A stretch of DNA of 64,000 nucleotides from Clostridia bacterium. Its GTDB lineage: Bacteria > Bacillota > Clostridia > Christensenellales > Borkfalkiaceae. The notes below the pieces were generated by a model. That model made no database searches and had not been told where the DNA came from. It saw nothing but the letters and a program-made list of their open reading frames with translations. Location: assembly GCA_017407325.1 (NCBI GenBank), contig JAFQWV010000019.1, positions 1-64,000 on the forward strand. The letters are read 5' to 3'. Of this stretch, positions 22,321 to 31,947 are shown piece after piece; position 1 is the stretch's first letter; the number at the start of each line of letters is the position of its first letter. A program made the translations under genes and the position numbers.

Positions 22321-23642
22321 TTACTCCAAACGCTCAACTGATTCTTTAACAAATCTGCTATTTCTACAGGTGTCATTTCTAATATGTCAGGAGTCCAGCC
22401 GTATGGGTTTGCAAAGGTTGCGCTTGTTAAATTTGTGTTTGTAAATGCAAATTGGTCTATTTCTTCTAGCTTATTACCAAAGTGAACAGTTTGTAAATTC
22501 TTACAGCCATAAAATGCCATTTCGCCTATGGTTGTTACTGTGTCAGGGATAACGACTGAATTAAGATAATCTTTATCTCTGAACGCGCCGGCTGCTATTT
22601 TTGTAATTTGAACAGTTTCCGTTCCACTGTAAAAAGCACCCGGAATAATTAAGTCTTCAGTTTCTATCGAGTTTAGAATTTCACCGTTTACAACGTTATT
22701 TGTGCCGATGCTTGAAGTTATGTTTGCTAAGTCGTTAAAGTGTGCGTCAAACGTAAACGCCCCGGACTCTGCTTTAGCATCGCCAAAACCGTCGAGCCAA
22801 ACGACTGCAACAACGCTGTACGTTGCGCCTTCTTCCGCAAGGAAGTATCCGTTTTGAGAAACCGCTATTTTAGAAGTTCCGTCAGCAATATACTTAAATG
22901 CGTTGTTTGCAAAAACAATTTTTTCGTTCGAGCCGTCGGTTATTTCCACGGCATCTTGATGAGTTTTTTGATAGTAGATTGCGTAATTTACGTTTTTTGC
23001 AGCAATAACGTCATATTCGTTTTCGCTATCTTTTGGTGTTATACTTACCGTCACACCGACGAGCTTATCTTCTTCTGCACTAAAGTTACCCGTGATATTG
23101 AAGCGATTGTCGCTTTCACCTGACGGAACGGATATATCGTAATCTTCAATTGGGGTTACGTCTGAAAGTGGCGTCACCACTGAAACGTTGCTACTGTTAA
23201 AAGGAATATTGTTATCTTGTGGATCTTCTGGGTCGGTTTCTTCTACCTGATCACCTGCACCCCCACCAGAGCCGGTTACTATATCACCAAATTGACCTTG
23301 TAAAATTACTGCGCCTTCGCTTAAAGCAATATTGCTAATAGTTACGGTTGCGCCGTCGTTATTTTTAGCCCAATCCGTTTCACTTGCAAAATTTGTTGCA
23401 TCTTCGATAGCAACTTCGCCAAAATCGTTGTTAGGTGCGATACCAAGTAGCGTAGTGCTTTCTTCGTCCATATCGCGAAGTGCGTAAGAAATTTTAAAGT
23501 CGCTGTCAACTTTCTTTGAGATATTGTTATTTAAGTCTGCGTACAAATAGCCGTTAATTTCGTACCAAGCAAAAGTCGGCGCTACTATTACAAGCACCAA
23601 AGCAAAAATCAATATTAAACTGAGTTTTGATTTATACTTCAT
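22314..23642 (-). CDS. TasA-like/leucine-rich-repeat secreted protein 3
   Basis: A 442-residue secreted protein, first gene of the surface locus. The signal ends VIVAPTFAWYEINGYLYAD, again the TFAWY motif. Residues about 35-310 form a beta-rich domain with a Gly/Asp/Glu linker near 125-145, ending SVVAVVWLDGFGDAKA ... FTFDAHF, as in the other subunits. Residues about 330-425 are BspA-type leucine-rich repeats (ITKIAAGAFRDKDYLNSVVIP, TTIGEMAFYGCKNLQTVHF, LEEIDQFAFTNTNLTSATF). Such LRRs often bind host or surface ligands, so this may be a tip adhesin. The stop codon lies in array D. A consensus promoter is at 23736-23764. Confidence 0.75.
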   Translation of the reverse strand: MKYKSKLSLILIFALVLVIVAPTFAWYEINGYLYADLNNNISKKVDSDFKISYALRDMDEESTTLLGIAPNNDFGEVAIEDATNFASETDWAKNNDGATVTISNIALSEGAVILQGQFGDIVTGSGGGAGDQVEETDPEDPQDNNIPFNSSNVSVVTPLSDVTPIEDYDISVPSGESDNRFNITGNFSAEEDKLVGVTVSITPKDSENEYDVIAAKNVNYAIYYQKTHQDAVEITDGSNEKIVFANNAFKYIADGTSKIAVSQNGYFLAEEGATYSVVAVVWLDGFGDAKAESGAFTFDAHFNDLANITSSIGTNNVVNGEILNSIETEDLIIPGAFYSGTETVQITKIAAGAFRDKDYLNSVVIPDTVTTIGEMAFYGCKNLQTVHFGNKLEEIDQFAFTNTNLTSATFANPYGWTPDILEMTPVEIADLLKNQLSVWSKQ

Positions 23643-23735
23643 TTGACTTTTCCTAAATACAAATTACGCAAAAAAATGGGCTTGTATTTACAAAATAAAT
23701 TATCGCACGCGTATGTGTGCCCTATTAATATGATG

Positions 23736-23764
23736 ATTATAGCACTTTATCACGCCATTGTCAA
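23736..23764 (-). promoter_or_regulatory. consensus sigma-A promoter of the surface-protein locus
   Basis: A perfect TTGACA, 17 nt, TATAAT on the minus strand, about 94 nt before the LRR protein start. Of the promoters I could find here it is the only one with both boxes exact. The remainder of 23643-23919 is AT-rich with no gene visible. Confidence 0.85.
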
Positions 23765-23919
23765 TACCCAATATTAAAAATATTTATTCTTTAATTATTA
23801 AATATGCAAATTGCTTAGTTTTCTTTACCTTTTTTATTGCAATTTGACTATTGATTTTTGCATTTTTTTGTGATTTTAGATTTTTTTATGCTTTTTGAAT
23901 AATTTTTACTTAGTTTTAG

Positions 23920-23948
23920 TTGTTTAAAAATTCCTAAAGTGTTATCAT
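23920..23948 (+). promoter_or_regulatory. probable promoter of proBAC
   Basis: TTGTTT, 17 nt, TATCAT on the plus strand, 30 nt upstream of the proB start. Confidence 0.5.
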
Positions 23949-23978
23949 TATTCTAGCATTTTTATTAGGGTGAAAGTT

Positions 23979-25049
23979 ATGAAACGCATTACCGTCAAAG
24001 TTGGCAGTTCCTTTTTTATTGATTCTAACGGAAACGTCAACGTTTCTCAAATTAAAAAACTTGTCGCTGAAATTTGCGAACTTAAAAAACTCGGCTTTGA
24101 CGTCTGTTTAGTATCAAGTGGGGCTATCGCGGTCGGTATTAAGAAAATGAAGCTTAAGCGCAAGCCTAGCGCGACGAATAAAAAACAAGCGCTTGCCGCT
24201 ATCGGACAAATGTCGCTTATGCAGGTCTACGAACAGATTTTTGACGAGTTCGACCTTAAGTGCGCCCAAATTCTTCTTTCGCACGACGATTTTGGCAACC
24301 GTACGCGTATTAATAACCTTAAAACCACCTTAAACGCTTTATTCGATTTTGGTGTAGTTCCCGTAATCAATGAAAACGATGCAGTTGCTACTACCGAAAT
24401 AAAAGTTGGCGACAACGATACTTTATCTGCTATGAGTTCGCTCGTAACAGAGTCCAGTCTTTTAATCTTAGTTTCTGACGTTGACGGACTTTATACGGCT
24501 AACCCTAACGTTGACGAAAATGCAAAACTTATTTCTCGCGTTGAAAATATCGACGAAAATATTATCAATCTTTCGCGTGGTTCGTCTGGAGAGTTTGGAA
24601 CTGGCGGTATGTTTACTAAAGTTCGCGCTGCTCAAATTGCAACTTGTGCAGGAATCCCTATGGTTATCACAAATGCTACAAAGGTTGATAAGCTAACGGA
24701 AATCGCACTCGGAAAAGAGATCGGAACATATTTTTGCCAAAGTAAAAATCCACAAAGCCTAAAAAAATGTTGGCTTAAGTTTTGCGCTAATATAAGTGGT
24801 CAAATTTTTGTCGATAACGGTGCAGAAGTTGCCCTATATGCGCGTAAAAGCCTACTTTCTTGTGGTGTAACTAAAGTTAGTGGCGAGTTTTCTGCCGGCT
24901 CTGTCGTGTCAGTTTTAACAGAAGACGGAAAAGAAATTGCGCGTGGAAGTTCTGCCTTTTCATCTTCAACCTTGAAGCACGTATTGAAAAATAAAACGAA
25001 TTCACAAATTATAATTCACGCTAACAACGTCGTTTTGACAAAGGAATAA
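23979..25049 (+). CDS. proB: glutamate 5-kinase
   Basis: A 356-residue ProB. The start is the ATG at 23979 (MKRITVKVGSS), because AGGG lies 9 nt upstream; an in-frame GTG 9 nt earlier overlaps that site. The amino-acid kinase domain shows VKVGSS, LVSSGAIAVG, NENDAVATTEIKVGDND and the GTGGMFTKVRAA loop. A C-terminal PUA domain follows (about 270-345). It phosphorylates glutamate, the first committed step to proline, and is normally inhibited by proline through that kinase domain. It lies 2 nt before proA. Confidence 0.95.
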   Translation: MKRITVKVGSSFFIDSNGNVNVSQIKKLVAEICELKKLGFDVCLVSSGAIAVGIKKMKLKRKPSATNKKQALAAIGQMSLMQVYEQIFDEFDLKCAQILLSHDDFGNRTRINNLKTTLNALFDFGVVPVINENDAVATTEIKVGDNDTLSAMSSLVTESSLLILVSDVDGLYTANPNVDENAKLISRVENIDENIINLSRGSSGEFGTGGMFTKVRAAQIATCAGIPMVITNATKVDKLTEIALGKEIGTYFCQSKNPQSLKKCWLKFCANISGQIFVDNGAEVALYARKSLLSCGVTKVSGEFSAGSVVSVLTEDGKEIARGSSAFSSSTLKHVLKNKTNSQIIIHANNVVLTKE

Positions 25050-25051
25050 TT

Positions 25052-26272
25052 ATGAATATTTTTTTAAAAGCAAAAGACGCGTCGTTCGCTTTAAAAAACG
25101 CTACGACCGAACAAAAAAACTCTGCCATCGTTGCAGTTTCTAACGCTTTAAGACAAAACGCAGACGATATTCTAAAAGCTAACGAGTTAGACGTTGCCGA
25201 TCAAATTGCGCTCGGCACGAAATCGTCAACTATCGACAGACTTCGCCTTGACAAATCTCGCATTAATGCTATTTGCGCTGATATGATTAGTGTTGCAAAT
25301 CTTGAAGATCCCGTCGGCGTTGTCATTGACGAATGGACGGCTTCAAGCGGTATATTGATTAAAAAGGTAAGCGTTCCGTTCGGCGTTATCGGCGTTATTT
25401 ACGAGGCACGTCCTAACGTAACCGTAGACGTGTTTACTCTCTGCTTAAAAACGGGTAACGCTTGTATACTTAAAGGTGGTAGCGATGCTTCAAGAACCAA
25501 CGCAAAAATTGTCGAAATTATACAAAAAACGCTCTATAGCACGGCTATTCCACAAGATGCTGTACAACTTATGCCGAGCGACCGTTCTAGCGCACAAGCT
25601 CTTATCACAGCTCGTGGCTACGTCGATTTAATCGTTCCACGTGGTAGTAAGTCGCTTATTGAATACGTTGTTTCTAACTCTCTAGTCCCCGTTATTGAAA
25701 CGGGCGCAGGCGTTTGCCACACGTACGTATCTAAAAACGCAGACCTTAATCTATCGTTCGAAGTTTTGAAAAATGCTAAAATGAGTAGACCGTCCGTTTG
25801 TAACGCGTGCGAAACTTTACTTGTCGACAGAGAAATTGCCGTTGAGTTTATAAATACCATTAAAACTAATATTCCTGACCTCGTTTTACACGGTGGCGCA
25901 GAAGAAATTGAATTACTTTCAATCTTGCCACTCTTAGAAAAAGGATATTACACCGAATACGGCGACTATCACCTATCTGTAAAAATAGTTGACGGCGTAA
26001 AGCAAGCTGTTTTACATATTAACGAACACGGCACTCACCACTCTGACTGTATTTGCACTAAAAACGATGAAGAAGCAGAATATTTCTTATCTAACGTTGA
26101 CAGCGCTTGCGTTTACCACAACGCGTCTACTCGCTTTAGCGACGGTGGTTGCTTTGGCTTTGGTGCAGAGCTTGGAATTTCCACCCAAAAAAGCCACGCG
26201 CGCGGTCCGTTTGCTCTAAAAGAAATGACGACTTATCAATATAAAATTTACGGAAAAGGTCAGGTCAGATAA
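25052..26272 (+). CDS. proA: gamma-glutamyl phosphate reductase
   Basis: A 406-residue ProA of the aldehyde-dehydrogenase superfamily. VIYEARPNVTVDVFTLCLKTGNA and the KGGSDASRTN cofactor region are typical. The catalytic cysteine lies in SVCNACETLLV (about residue 251), and ESTQKSHARGP-like GISTQKSHARGPFAL closes the family pattern. It reduces glutamyl phosphate to glutamate semialdehyde with NADPH. The gene is packed between proB (2-nt gap) and proC (2-nt gap) in one operon. Confidence 0.96.
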   Translation: MNIFLKAKDASFALKNATTEQKNSAIVAVSNALRQNADDILKANELDVADQIALGTKSSTIDRLRLDKSRINAICADMISVANLEDPVGVVIDEWTASSGILIKKVSVPFGVIGVIYEARPNVTVDVFTLCLKTGNACILKGGSDASRTNAKIVEIIQKTLYSTAIPQDAVQLMPSDRSSAQALITARGYVDLIVPRGSKSLIEYVVSNSLVPVIETGAGVCHTYVSKNADLNLSFEVLKNAKMSRPSVCNACETLLVDREIAVEFINTIKTNIPDLVLHGGAEEIELLSILPLLEKGYYTEYGDYHLSVKIVDGVKQAVLHINEHGTHHSDCICTKNDEEAEYFLSNVDSACVYHNASTRFSDGGCFGFGAELGISTQKSHARGPFALKEMTTYQYKIYGKGQVR

Positions 26273-26274
26273 TT

Positions 26275-27066
26275 ATGAAATTCGGTATTATTGGTTGTGG
26301 TAAAATGGGATATGCTATTATATCAAAAATATCTCAAAATCTATTCAAAAAGAATGATATCTTTGTTTTTGACGTAAATAATCGACTTATTGCCGAGCTT
26401 TTAGGTGAAGGTTTTAACGCAGTAGACGATTACAACAAGCTTTTTGAAGTTTGCGACGTGGTTTTATTTGCTGTAAAGCCACAAGAAATTAAAACAGTTT
26501 TAGACAGCATCAAATCGACCTATTCTTGTAAACTAATCCTTTCTATTATGGCTGGCGTCACTATTGAAACTTTATCTTCAATCAACCCTGAAATTGCTAT
26601 TGCACGCATTATGCCAAACACTTGCGCAGTTATCGGTGAAAGCGCATCTTCAATTTGTTATAACGATAAAGTTACCGACCAACTTAAAAAAGTTACTCGC
26701 GATATTTTCTCAAGCGTTGGAACTTTTGTCGAAATAGACGAAAGTTTAATGGATGATGTTATTCCTATCGGTGGAAGTTTTACAGCGTATGCCTACTCTT
26801 TTATGCGCGCGTTTATTAATTCGAGCGTAGCTCGTGGAATTGACAGACAAACTGCCACCGACCTTGTTATACAAAGTATGATAGGATCTAGCAAAATGGT
26901 TCAAATTTACGGCGATATCGACACACTTATATCTAACGTTTGTTCTAAGGGCGGTACGACATTAGCAGGCTTAGAAAAACTCGAAAACGCAGAGTTTGAT
27001 AGAATTATTGACGATTGTGCTAAAGCGTGCGCAAACCGCTCTAAAGAACTCGGAAAATTATCTTAA
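26275..27066 (+). CDS. proC: pyrroline-5-carboxylate reductase
   Basis: A 263-residue ProC. The Rossmann N-terminus is KFGIIGCGKMGYAI; FAVKPQEIKTVL, SIMAGVTIETL and IARIMPNTCAVIGESAS are family blocks. The C-terminal dimer domain has GGSFTAYAYSFMRAF and SKGGTTLAGLEKLE. It reduces P5C to proline and completes the glutamate-to-proline route encoded by this operon. A strong terminator follows. Confidence 0.96.
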   Translation: MKFGIIGCGKMGYAIISKISQNLFKKNDIFVFDVNNRLIAELLGEGFNAVDDYNKLFEVCDVVLFAVKPQEIKTVLDSIKSTYSCKLILSIMAGVTIETLSSINPEIAIARIMPNTCAVIGESASSICYNDKVTDQLKKVTRDIFSSVGTFVEIDESLMDDVIPIGGSFTAYAYSFMRAFINSSVARGIDRQTATDLVIQSMIGSSKMVQIYGDIDTLISNVCSKGGTTLAGLEKLENAEFDRIIDDCAKACANRSKELGKLS

Positions 27067-27106
27067 ACGAGAACAACTCAACCTATAACACGATTAAAAG
27101 CATAAA

Positions 27107-27137
27107 GGGGCTGTCGCAACTAAGTTGCGACAGCCCC
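27107..27137. terminator. terminator between proC and the ABC operon
   Basis: A 14-bp perfect GC-rich stem (GGGGCTGTCGCAAC and complement) with TAA loop, followed on plus by TATTTTATAC. It lies between the convergent proC and the last gene of the ABC operon. Confidence 0.85.
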
Positions 27138-27155
27138 TATTTTATACTAAAATTA

Positions 27156-29564
27156 TTAGTCAATTTCGTTGTAGTATGCCTCGAGGCTGTTCCATGCAAC
27201 AGTCTTAACTACTAAGTAAGTAGTGCCTGACCAAGACGAAGAAACAGTCGTTACAGCAGTTGCACCGTCAGTAATTCCAGTACCAGCAAATGCAGCATCA
27301 GTATAACCACCAGCGATAAGGCTGCAGAATAAGCTTGTGCCGCCCTTAGCTTGAGAGAACTTACCGTTTGAAGAAAGTTCAGTTAATCCGTTAATGATTG
27401 AGTTTTGTTGATCTGTTGTTGGAATAATTGTAGGAATAGACGTGTACCACATATTCTCACAAACATCAAGTTCTGGGTGCTTAATTACGCCAAACCCAAC
27501 CGCGTTAGACACTTTTAACACACCTTCCTTACCTACTTCGTGAGTGCATTGAATTTCAAATGCTTGTGACTTTGCAAATGAAAGAGTAGAACCTAAGAAG
27601 TGACGAGCAAAGTTAGAGTAATTACCAGCAGTATACTTTTTAAGATCTTCTTTACAACCCTCAGAAATTTCTGGCCATTGCTCGCCATTGAAGTTAAATG
27701 TTTGATATTTTTCTTCAATAGTAGTTGCGTTAGCATTCTTAACTTTGATGAACGCGTCAGGACCGTAACTTAATAAGATTTGACCTTCGAGTGAGTAAGC
27801 GTAATCTATTAGCGAAAGTGCCGCGTTAAGTTTGTTAACGTCGTTACCGATACCAGCCTTAGAAAGAGCCCAACCATCAGTCTTAACTGATCTCCAGCTT
27901 TCGGTGAATCTGAAGTAATCAGGAGTTGCGCTGTCGCCGTCATCCCATTTAGCAACTGGGGTAATAACTGCCATGTACTTTTCACCAGCAGCATTATCAA
28001 GCTTAGTTGCGTTGTAGAGAGTTTGAGTTTGGCTATAGTCGTAAGACATAAAACCAGAGTCGTTCTTCAAGTATTCATCACTCTTTGCAATCTGTTTAGT
28101 AGTATCGTTATAAGCAGAAGATATAAGACCTTCTTGCTTTAAAGCGTTCATTTTTTCAAGAGCTAAGTAAGTGTCAAGTTCTTGACGAGCGTCATGAAGT
28201 TCGCCGTTTGAATCGAAGTATAAGTATTCTTGTCTAGATTCAAGACCACGAACACCGAATAATGAACCAGCAAATCTGAAAGCGTCTACAGTACGTTGAA
28301 GGTTGAAGTCTTCACGACAGTAGAAACCTTCGATAGAATCAGTTCCGTTTAAAGTTTGTGGGTTAGCAACCACACAACGAAGAAGCGCTACTAATTCGTC
28401 AGCATCCCACGCAGCGTTTTGACCTATGAAAAGATCAGCACGGTTTGTACCGTAGTAGCCACTGTATGTCTTGTCGATGTATTCACGTAGCATGTTAACA
28501 GCTTGAACACCTGTTAAAGATGATTCAGCATTCATATTAGCAATAATATTGCCGTATTGAGAGTAGTCTTTTGTAATTATTTCAACGCCAGAAGCTTTAG
28601 GATTAACAACTTCAACTTCAATAGAACCTGTAGTTGGCATATACGGCGTATAATAAGAAGTATTTACAGACTTAGACTCTGCAGCAGTAAATTGACCTGC
28701 GCCGTTGAGAAGTTTTTCAACAAAGTCAACACGCATAAGTGGCATACGCTCAATATCGTTTACGCCATCATAGTAAGGCGAGTAATAAATCGCACCTTTA
28801 TTTGTACCTTGAATACTTCCAGTAATAGATAAACGAACGATAGGGTTAGCATCTAAAAATGCTTTAAAATTAGGCATTTTGTCAAGGTACTCGGCAATAT
28901 TAATAACTTTGCCTTGAGCCCCTGCTACTTGAAGTTTTGCTTGAGAACCAGAAATCATATCAACTTCACCAAGTTTGTTTTCACTTTCCCACTTAGTGAA
29001 TTCTTTTTCTGCAGAACCAGCACCGGTCCACTTATCTTCAAAATTAATATTAAGGCGTTTTTGAACTTCTGCCCAAGTAGGCTTTAGATCTCCAACTTTG
29101 TAAGTTACACCGTCTGAAAGAGTAATACCATTTTCGTCTTTGATATCTGTGTCGTCAAAAGTGATACCTTGGTTTGATTTTTGATAACCCGTAGCCATAC
29201 GTAAAACAGTATTTGAAGCATACGGTAATTGACCAGAAACTCCAATGATTGGTGTTACCGTACTGACAGGTGGCGTTGACGCACTAACGCTCGGTATAGG
29301 TCTACTACTTTTTTGACCTTCCGAAGTAGGATTAGCCGTAGAATAGTTTGGTAACTCGCTGCTTCCTGTGCTGTTTTGAACAGAACTAAATTCAGTTGAA
29401 ACCGACGAAGCACTAGGACGTACAGTTTCTACACTGTTAATTGAATTCGAAGTTATTACGTTTATGATATCATCAGTTAAATCGCCCCCACAGCCTGTAA
29501 TCACAAACGCAAACGACAAAAGCAAAACAAATAAAACAAACAATAAACTATGTTTCTTTTTCAT
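27156..29564 (-). CDS. ABC transporter extracellular solute-binding lipoprotein, second paralog
   Basis: An 802-residue lipoprotein. The signal ends in FAFVITGC, so Cys26 would be lipidated; a Ser/Thr/Val-rich linker covers about 40-115. The rest is a large solute-binding protein of the sugar-oligomer type (long LplA/YtcQ-like class). It is closely related to the paralog at 33144-35552 over nearly the whole mature length, with many identical runs (for example KVGDLKPTW, EDKWTGAGSAEKEFT). It ends the operon, 3 nt after the membrane protein at 29567. A terminator-like hairpin at 30259-30296 may lower its expression relative to the first paralog. The ligand is unknown. Confidence 0.82.
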   Translation of the reverse strand: MKKKHSLLFVLFVLLLSFAFVITGCGGDLTDDIINVITSNSINSVETVRPSASSVSTEFSSVQNSTGSSELPNYSTANPTSEGQKSSRPIPSVSASTPPVSTVTPIIGVSGQLPYASNTVLRMATGYQKSNQGITFDDTDIKDENGITLSDGVTYKVGDLKPTWAEVQKRLNINFEDKWTGAGSAEKEFTKWESENKLGEVDMISGSQAKLQVAGAQGKVINIAEYLDKMPNFKAFLDANPIVRLSITGSIQGTNKGAIYYSPYYDGVNDIERMPLMRVDFVEKLLNGAGQFTAAESKSVNTSYYTPYMPTTGSIEVEVVNPKASGVEIITKDYSQYGNIIANMNAESSLTGVQAVNMLREYIDKTYSGYYGTNRADLFIGQNAAWDADELVALLRCVVANPQTLNGTDSIEGFYCREDFNLQRTVDAFRFAGSLFGVRGLESRQEYLYFDSNGELHDARQELDTYLALEKMNALKQEGLISSAYNDTTKQIAKSDEYLKNDSGFMSYDYSQTQTLYNATKLDNAAGEKYMAVITPVAKWDDGDSATPDYFRFTESWRSVKTDGWALSKAGIGNDVNKLNAALSLIDYAYSLEGQILLSYGPDAFIKVKNANATTIEEKYQTFNFNGEQWPEISEGCKEDLKKYTAGNYSNFARHFLGSTLSFAKSQAFEIQCTHEVGKEGVLKVSNAVGFGVIKHPELDVCENMWYTSIPTIIPTTDQQNSIINGLTELSSNGKFSQAKGGTSLFCSLIAGGYTDAAFAGTGITDGATAVTTVSSSWSGTTYLVVKTVAWNSLEAYYNEID

Positions 29565-29566
29565 TT

Positions 29567-30244
29567 TTACTCTAATCCTTCATTATTTATTTTATCTTTC
29601 TCTGTTAATTTCTTATTTGCATCATATATAAGTTTTTTGATAAAAATCTTAGCACCGACAAACATTAAATCAACTATTAAATATAGTAAACCAAATAAAA
29701 TTGGCTCTACACCTAAAACAACTTGGTCAAGATTGCCAGACTTTATAGCAACCAGAAAGTTTGATCCTTCATATACAAGCGTTACCAAAAACATTATAAC
29801 AAAAGCGTATAAAATGTTTGCAAAAAACGTCCAGAACTTCTTTTGCGGAAATAGCGTCCACCTTAAATATTCACCGTCGACGTCAAAAAATCTAAAAGCA
29901 TTATTTACCAATAGGTCGGTTACTATACCCATAACTATTGCAGTTACAACAAGAACGTCTAAAGTGCTTGGGATTAAGATACCTAATCCCCATATAATAA
30001 AGTAACACACTGCACCGTTAAACCAAAACTTTATAAACAGTGCTTTAATCCATGCGGGAATTTTACTAAGCCCGTCAGAACGGTATTTTTTTAATTCTTG
30101 TTCGCTAACTTCAGGAGCAGTTTCATCACTTGCATTTACAAGTTTTTCTACCGCCTCTGTATGAAGATTATAGTAATTTTCTTGTTTAGATTTGTCGTTC
30201 GAATTGTCTTTTAAAATTTCTTTTTTAGAAAACTTTTTAGCCAT
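29567..30244 (-). CDS. membrane protein of the ABC operon, unknown (I)
   Basis: A 225-residue protein. About 65 polar residues precede four membrane segments (about 75-93, 97-117, 140-162, 183-207), and a charged tail follows. It contains KFWFNGAVCYFIIWGLGILIP. I do not recognise the family. It sits 3 nt upstream of the second binding-protein gene and downstream of a terminator-like hairpin. Its fixed place in the operon suggests an accessory role for the transporter, but nothing in the sequence shows one. Confidence 0.6.
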   Translation of the reverse strand: MAKKFSKKEILKDNSNDKSKQENYYNLHTEAVEKLVNASDETAPEVSEQELKKYRSDGLSKIPAWIKALFIKFWFNGAVCYFIIWGLGILIPSTLDVLVVTAIVMGIVTDLLVNNAFRFFDVDGEYLRWTLFPQKKFWTFFANILYAFVIMFLVTLVYEGSNFLVAIKSGNLDQVVLGVEPILFGLLYLIVDLMFVGAKIFIKKLIYDANKKLTEKDKINNEGLE

Positions 30245-30258
30245 TTTATCCTTGTTTT

Positions 30259-30296
30259 AAAAAAGCAACAAAGCATAACCTTTGTTGCTTTTTTTT
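30259..30296 (-). terminator. internal terminator/attenuator in the ABC operon
   Basis: AAAAAAGCAACAAAG pairs with CTTTGTTGCTTTTTT, loop CATAAC, with T-runs on both strands. It separates the genes at 30301 and 29567-30244, so the last two genes should be transcribed only by read-through or from their own promoter. Confidence 0.75.
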
Positions 30297-30300
30297 AATT

Positions 30301-30867
30301 TTAATCTTCGCTTTCAATTTCAACTTCAGCAATATCGTCGTTGCCTTCAACTTCAATGCTGGTATTAATCTTACGTAAAAGTTTACTATATACTGGAAGT
30401 AACGCTACTAATAATGCAACTAATAGCATTAAACAGCCGTGAACTATTGAGATAACTCTTGCTTGTCTGATGTAGGCAAATTTCTCGTCAACAAGATATC
30501 TGTTGTCTGCTAAAATAAGTTCTGAAACCTTATTGCCATAGAAGAAATCAGCAACGACAACGCAAGCAACTAACACAAAAAATACTACGAGCATAGGTAT
30601 TTTTACTTTTTCACGCTTTGGAAATGCGTTTAAAAACGCTACAAATGAAAGTATTGAGAACAAAAATACTACGAACGCGCATTGACCAAGCAAGAAACCT
30701 TGCGTGTTAACCGTTGTATCTGATATGTTGGTTAGGTTAAGTGAATAATACAAGAAAGCAATAACCCAAACTAACAAAGGAATATTATGAGGTCTACGCT
30801 TGATTGATACCATTGTCTTACGAAGCCACTCTTTGATGCCAAGTCCAATTTTCTTAAAAAACATCAC
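30301..30867 (-). CDS. membrane protein of the ABC operon, unknown (II)
   Basis: A 188-residue protein with a basic N-terminus, four membrane segments (about 28-45, 58-80, 92-110, 142-163) and an acidic tail (VEGNDDIAEVEIESED). It follows the ATPase gene by 10 nt. No family recognised. It shares the four-helix layout with the other small membrane proteins in this operon, but I see no clear sequence similarity by eye. Confidence 0.6.
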   Translation of the reverse strand: MMFFKKIGLGIKEWLRKTMVSIKRRPHNIPLLVWVIAFLYYSLNLTNISDTTVNTQGFLLGQCAFVVFLFSILSFVAFLNAFPKREKVKIPMLVVFFVLVACVVVADFFYGNKVSELILADNRYLVDEKFAYIRQARVISIVHGCLMLLVALLVALLPVYSKLLRKINTSIEVEGNDDIAEVEIESED

Positions 30868-30877
30868 TCTAGCCCCC

Positions 30878-31936
30878 TTATCTTATTGCGTTAGTCGTTT
30901 CTTTATCAAAGAAGTGCATCTTGTTAAAAGAAACGGTAATTTCTTCATTAATATTATACTTACACCAACCGCGGAATTTACCTACGACACGCTTTGCACC
31001 AACATGCATGTGAACGAGCGTGTTTTGTCCAAGGTTTTCTACGTTTACAACGGTTGCTTTAACGTCGCTACCCGGTTCAATGTTTTCAGGACGAACGCCT
31101 AATACTATTTCTTTACCAACGTAATCTTTAAGTAAATTTTGTTGTTCGCTATCAAGACTTACTTCAAATAAGTCGTTCTTAAGTTTTCCGTCTTCAACCT
31201 TTACGTCAAATAAGTTCATTGGTGGTAGTCCAATAAAGCTTGCAACGAAAATATTTGCCGGTGTATTGTAAAGTTCAAGTGGAGTTCCTACTTGTTGAAC
31301 GTAACCCATTGACATACAAACGATTCTGTCAGCAAGCGTTAAAGCTTCGGTTTGGTCGTGTGTTACGTAAATCATAGTTGCCTTTAAGCGCTTATGAAGT
31401 AACATAATCTCACGACGGGTTGAGCCACGAAGTTTAGCGTCAAGGTTAGAAAGTGGTTCGTCAAACAAGAAAACTTTTGGGTTACGAACAATTGCTCTAC
31501 CCATTGCAACACGTTGGCGTTGACCACCTGAAAGTTGTCCAGGTTTTTTGTTTAATTGATCCGTTAGCCCTAAAATTTCAGCAGCTGCCAAAACTTTTTG
31601 GTGTATAACGTTTTTACTTTCTTTTCTTAAAACAAGCGAGAACGCCATGTTTTCATATACTGACATATGTCCGTAAAGTGCGTAGTTTTGGAATACCATT
31701 GCGATATCTCTATCCTTTGGTGGCATTCTAGTAACGTCATTACCGTCGATTATAAGTTGACCGTTAGATATATCTTCAAGTCCCGCTACCATTCTGAGCG
31801 TTGTAGATTTACCGCAACCTGACGGGCCAACTAAAACGATAAACTCGCCGTCTTTTACGTCAAGATTAAAACCAAAAACCGCTTGAACGTTGTTATCATA
31901 TATTTTATCAAGGTTTCTTAAACTAAGTTCTGCCAT
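30878..31936 (-). CDS. sugar ABC transporter ATPase, MsmX/UgpC type, first of two
   Basis: A 352-residue ATPase. Walker A GPSGCGKSTT (about 38-47), Q-loop VFQNYALY, signature LSGGQRQRVAMGRA, Walker B VFLFDEPLSNLD and switch histidine YVTHDQTEA are all intact. The C-terminal 110 residues form the MalK-type OB/TOBE regulatory domain (VLGVRPENIE). It powers uptake of oligosaccharides with a permease pair. A second ATPase of the same class is encoded at 38317-39426; it is unusual to have two in one operon. Confidence 0.93.
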   Translation of the reverse strand: MAELSLRNLDKIYDNNVQAVFGFNLDVKDGEFIVLVGPSGCGKSTTLRMVAGLEDISNGQLIIDGNDVTRMPPKDRDIAMVFQNYALYGHMSVYENMAFSLVLRKESKNVIHQKVLAAAEILGLTDQLNKKPGQLSGGQRQRVAMGRAIVRNPKVFLFDEPLSNLDAKLRGSTRREIMLLHKRLKATMIYVTHDQTEALTLADRIVCMSMGYVQQVGTPLELYNTPANIFVASFIGLPPMNLFDVKVEDGKLKNDLFEVSLDSEQQNLLKDYVGKEIVLGVRPENIEPGSDVKATVVNVENLGQNTLVHMHVGAKRVVGKFRGWCKYNINEEITVSFNKMHFFDKETTNAIR

Positions 31937-31947
31937 AATAAAACTCC

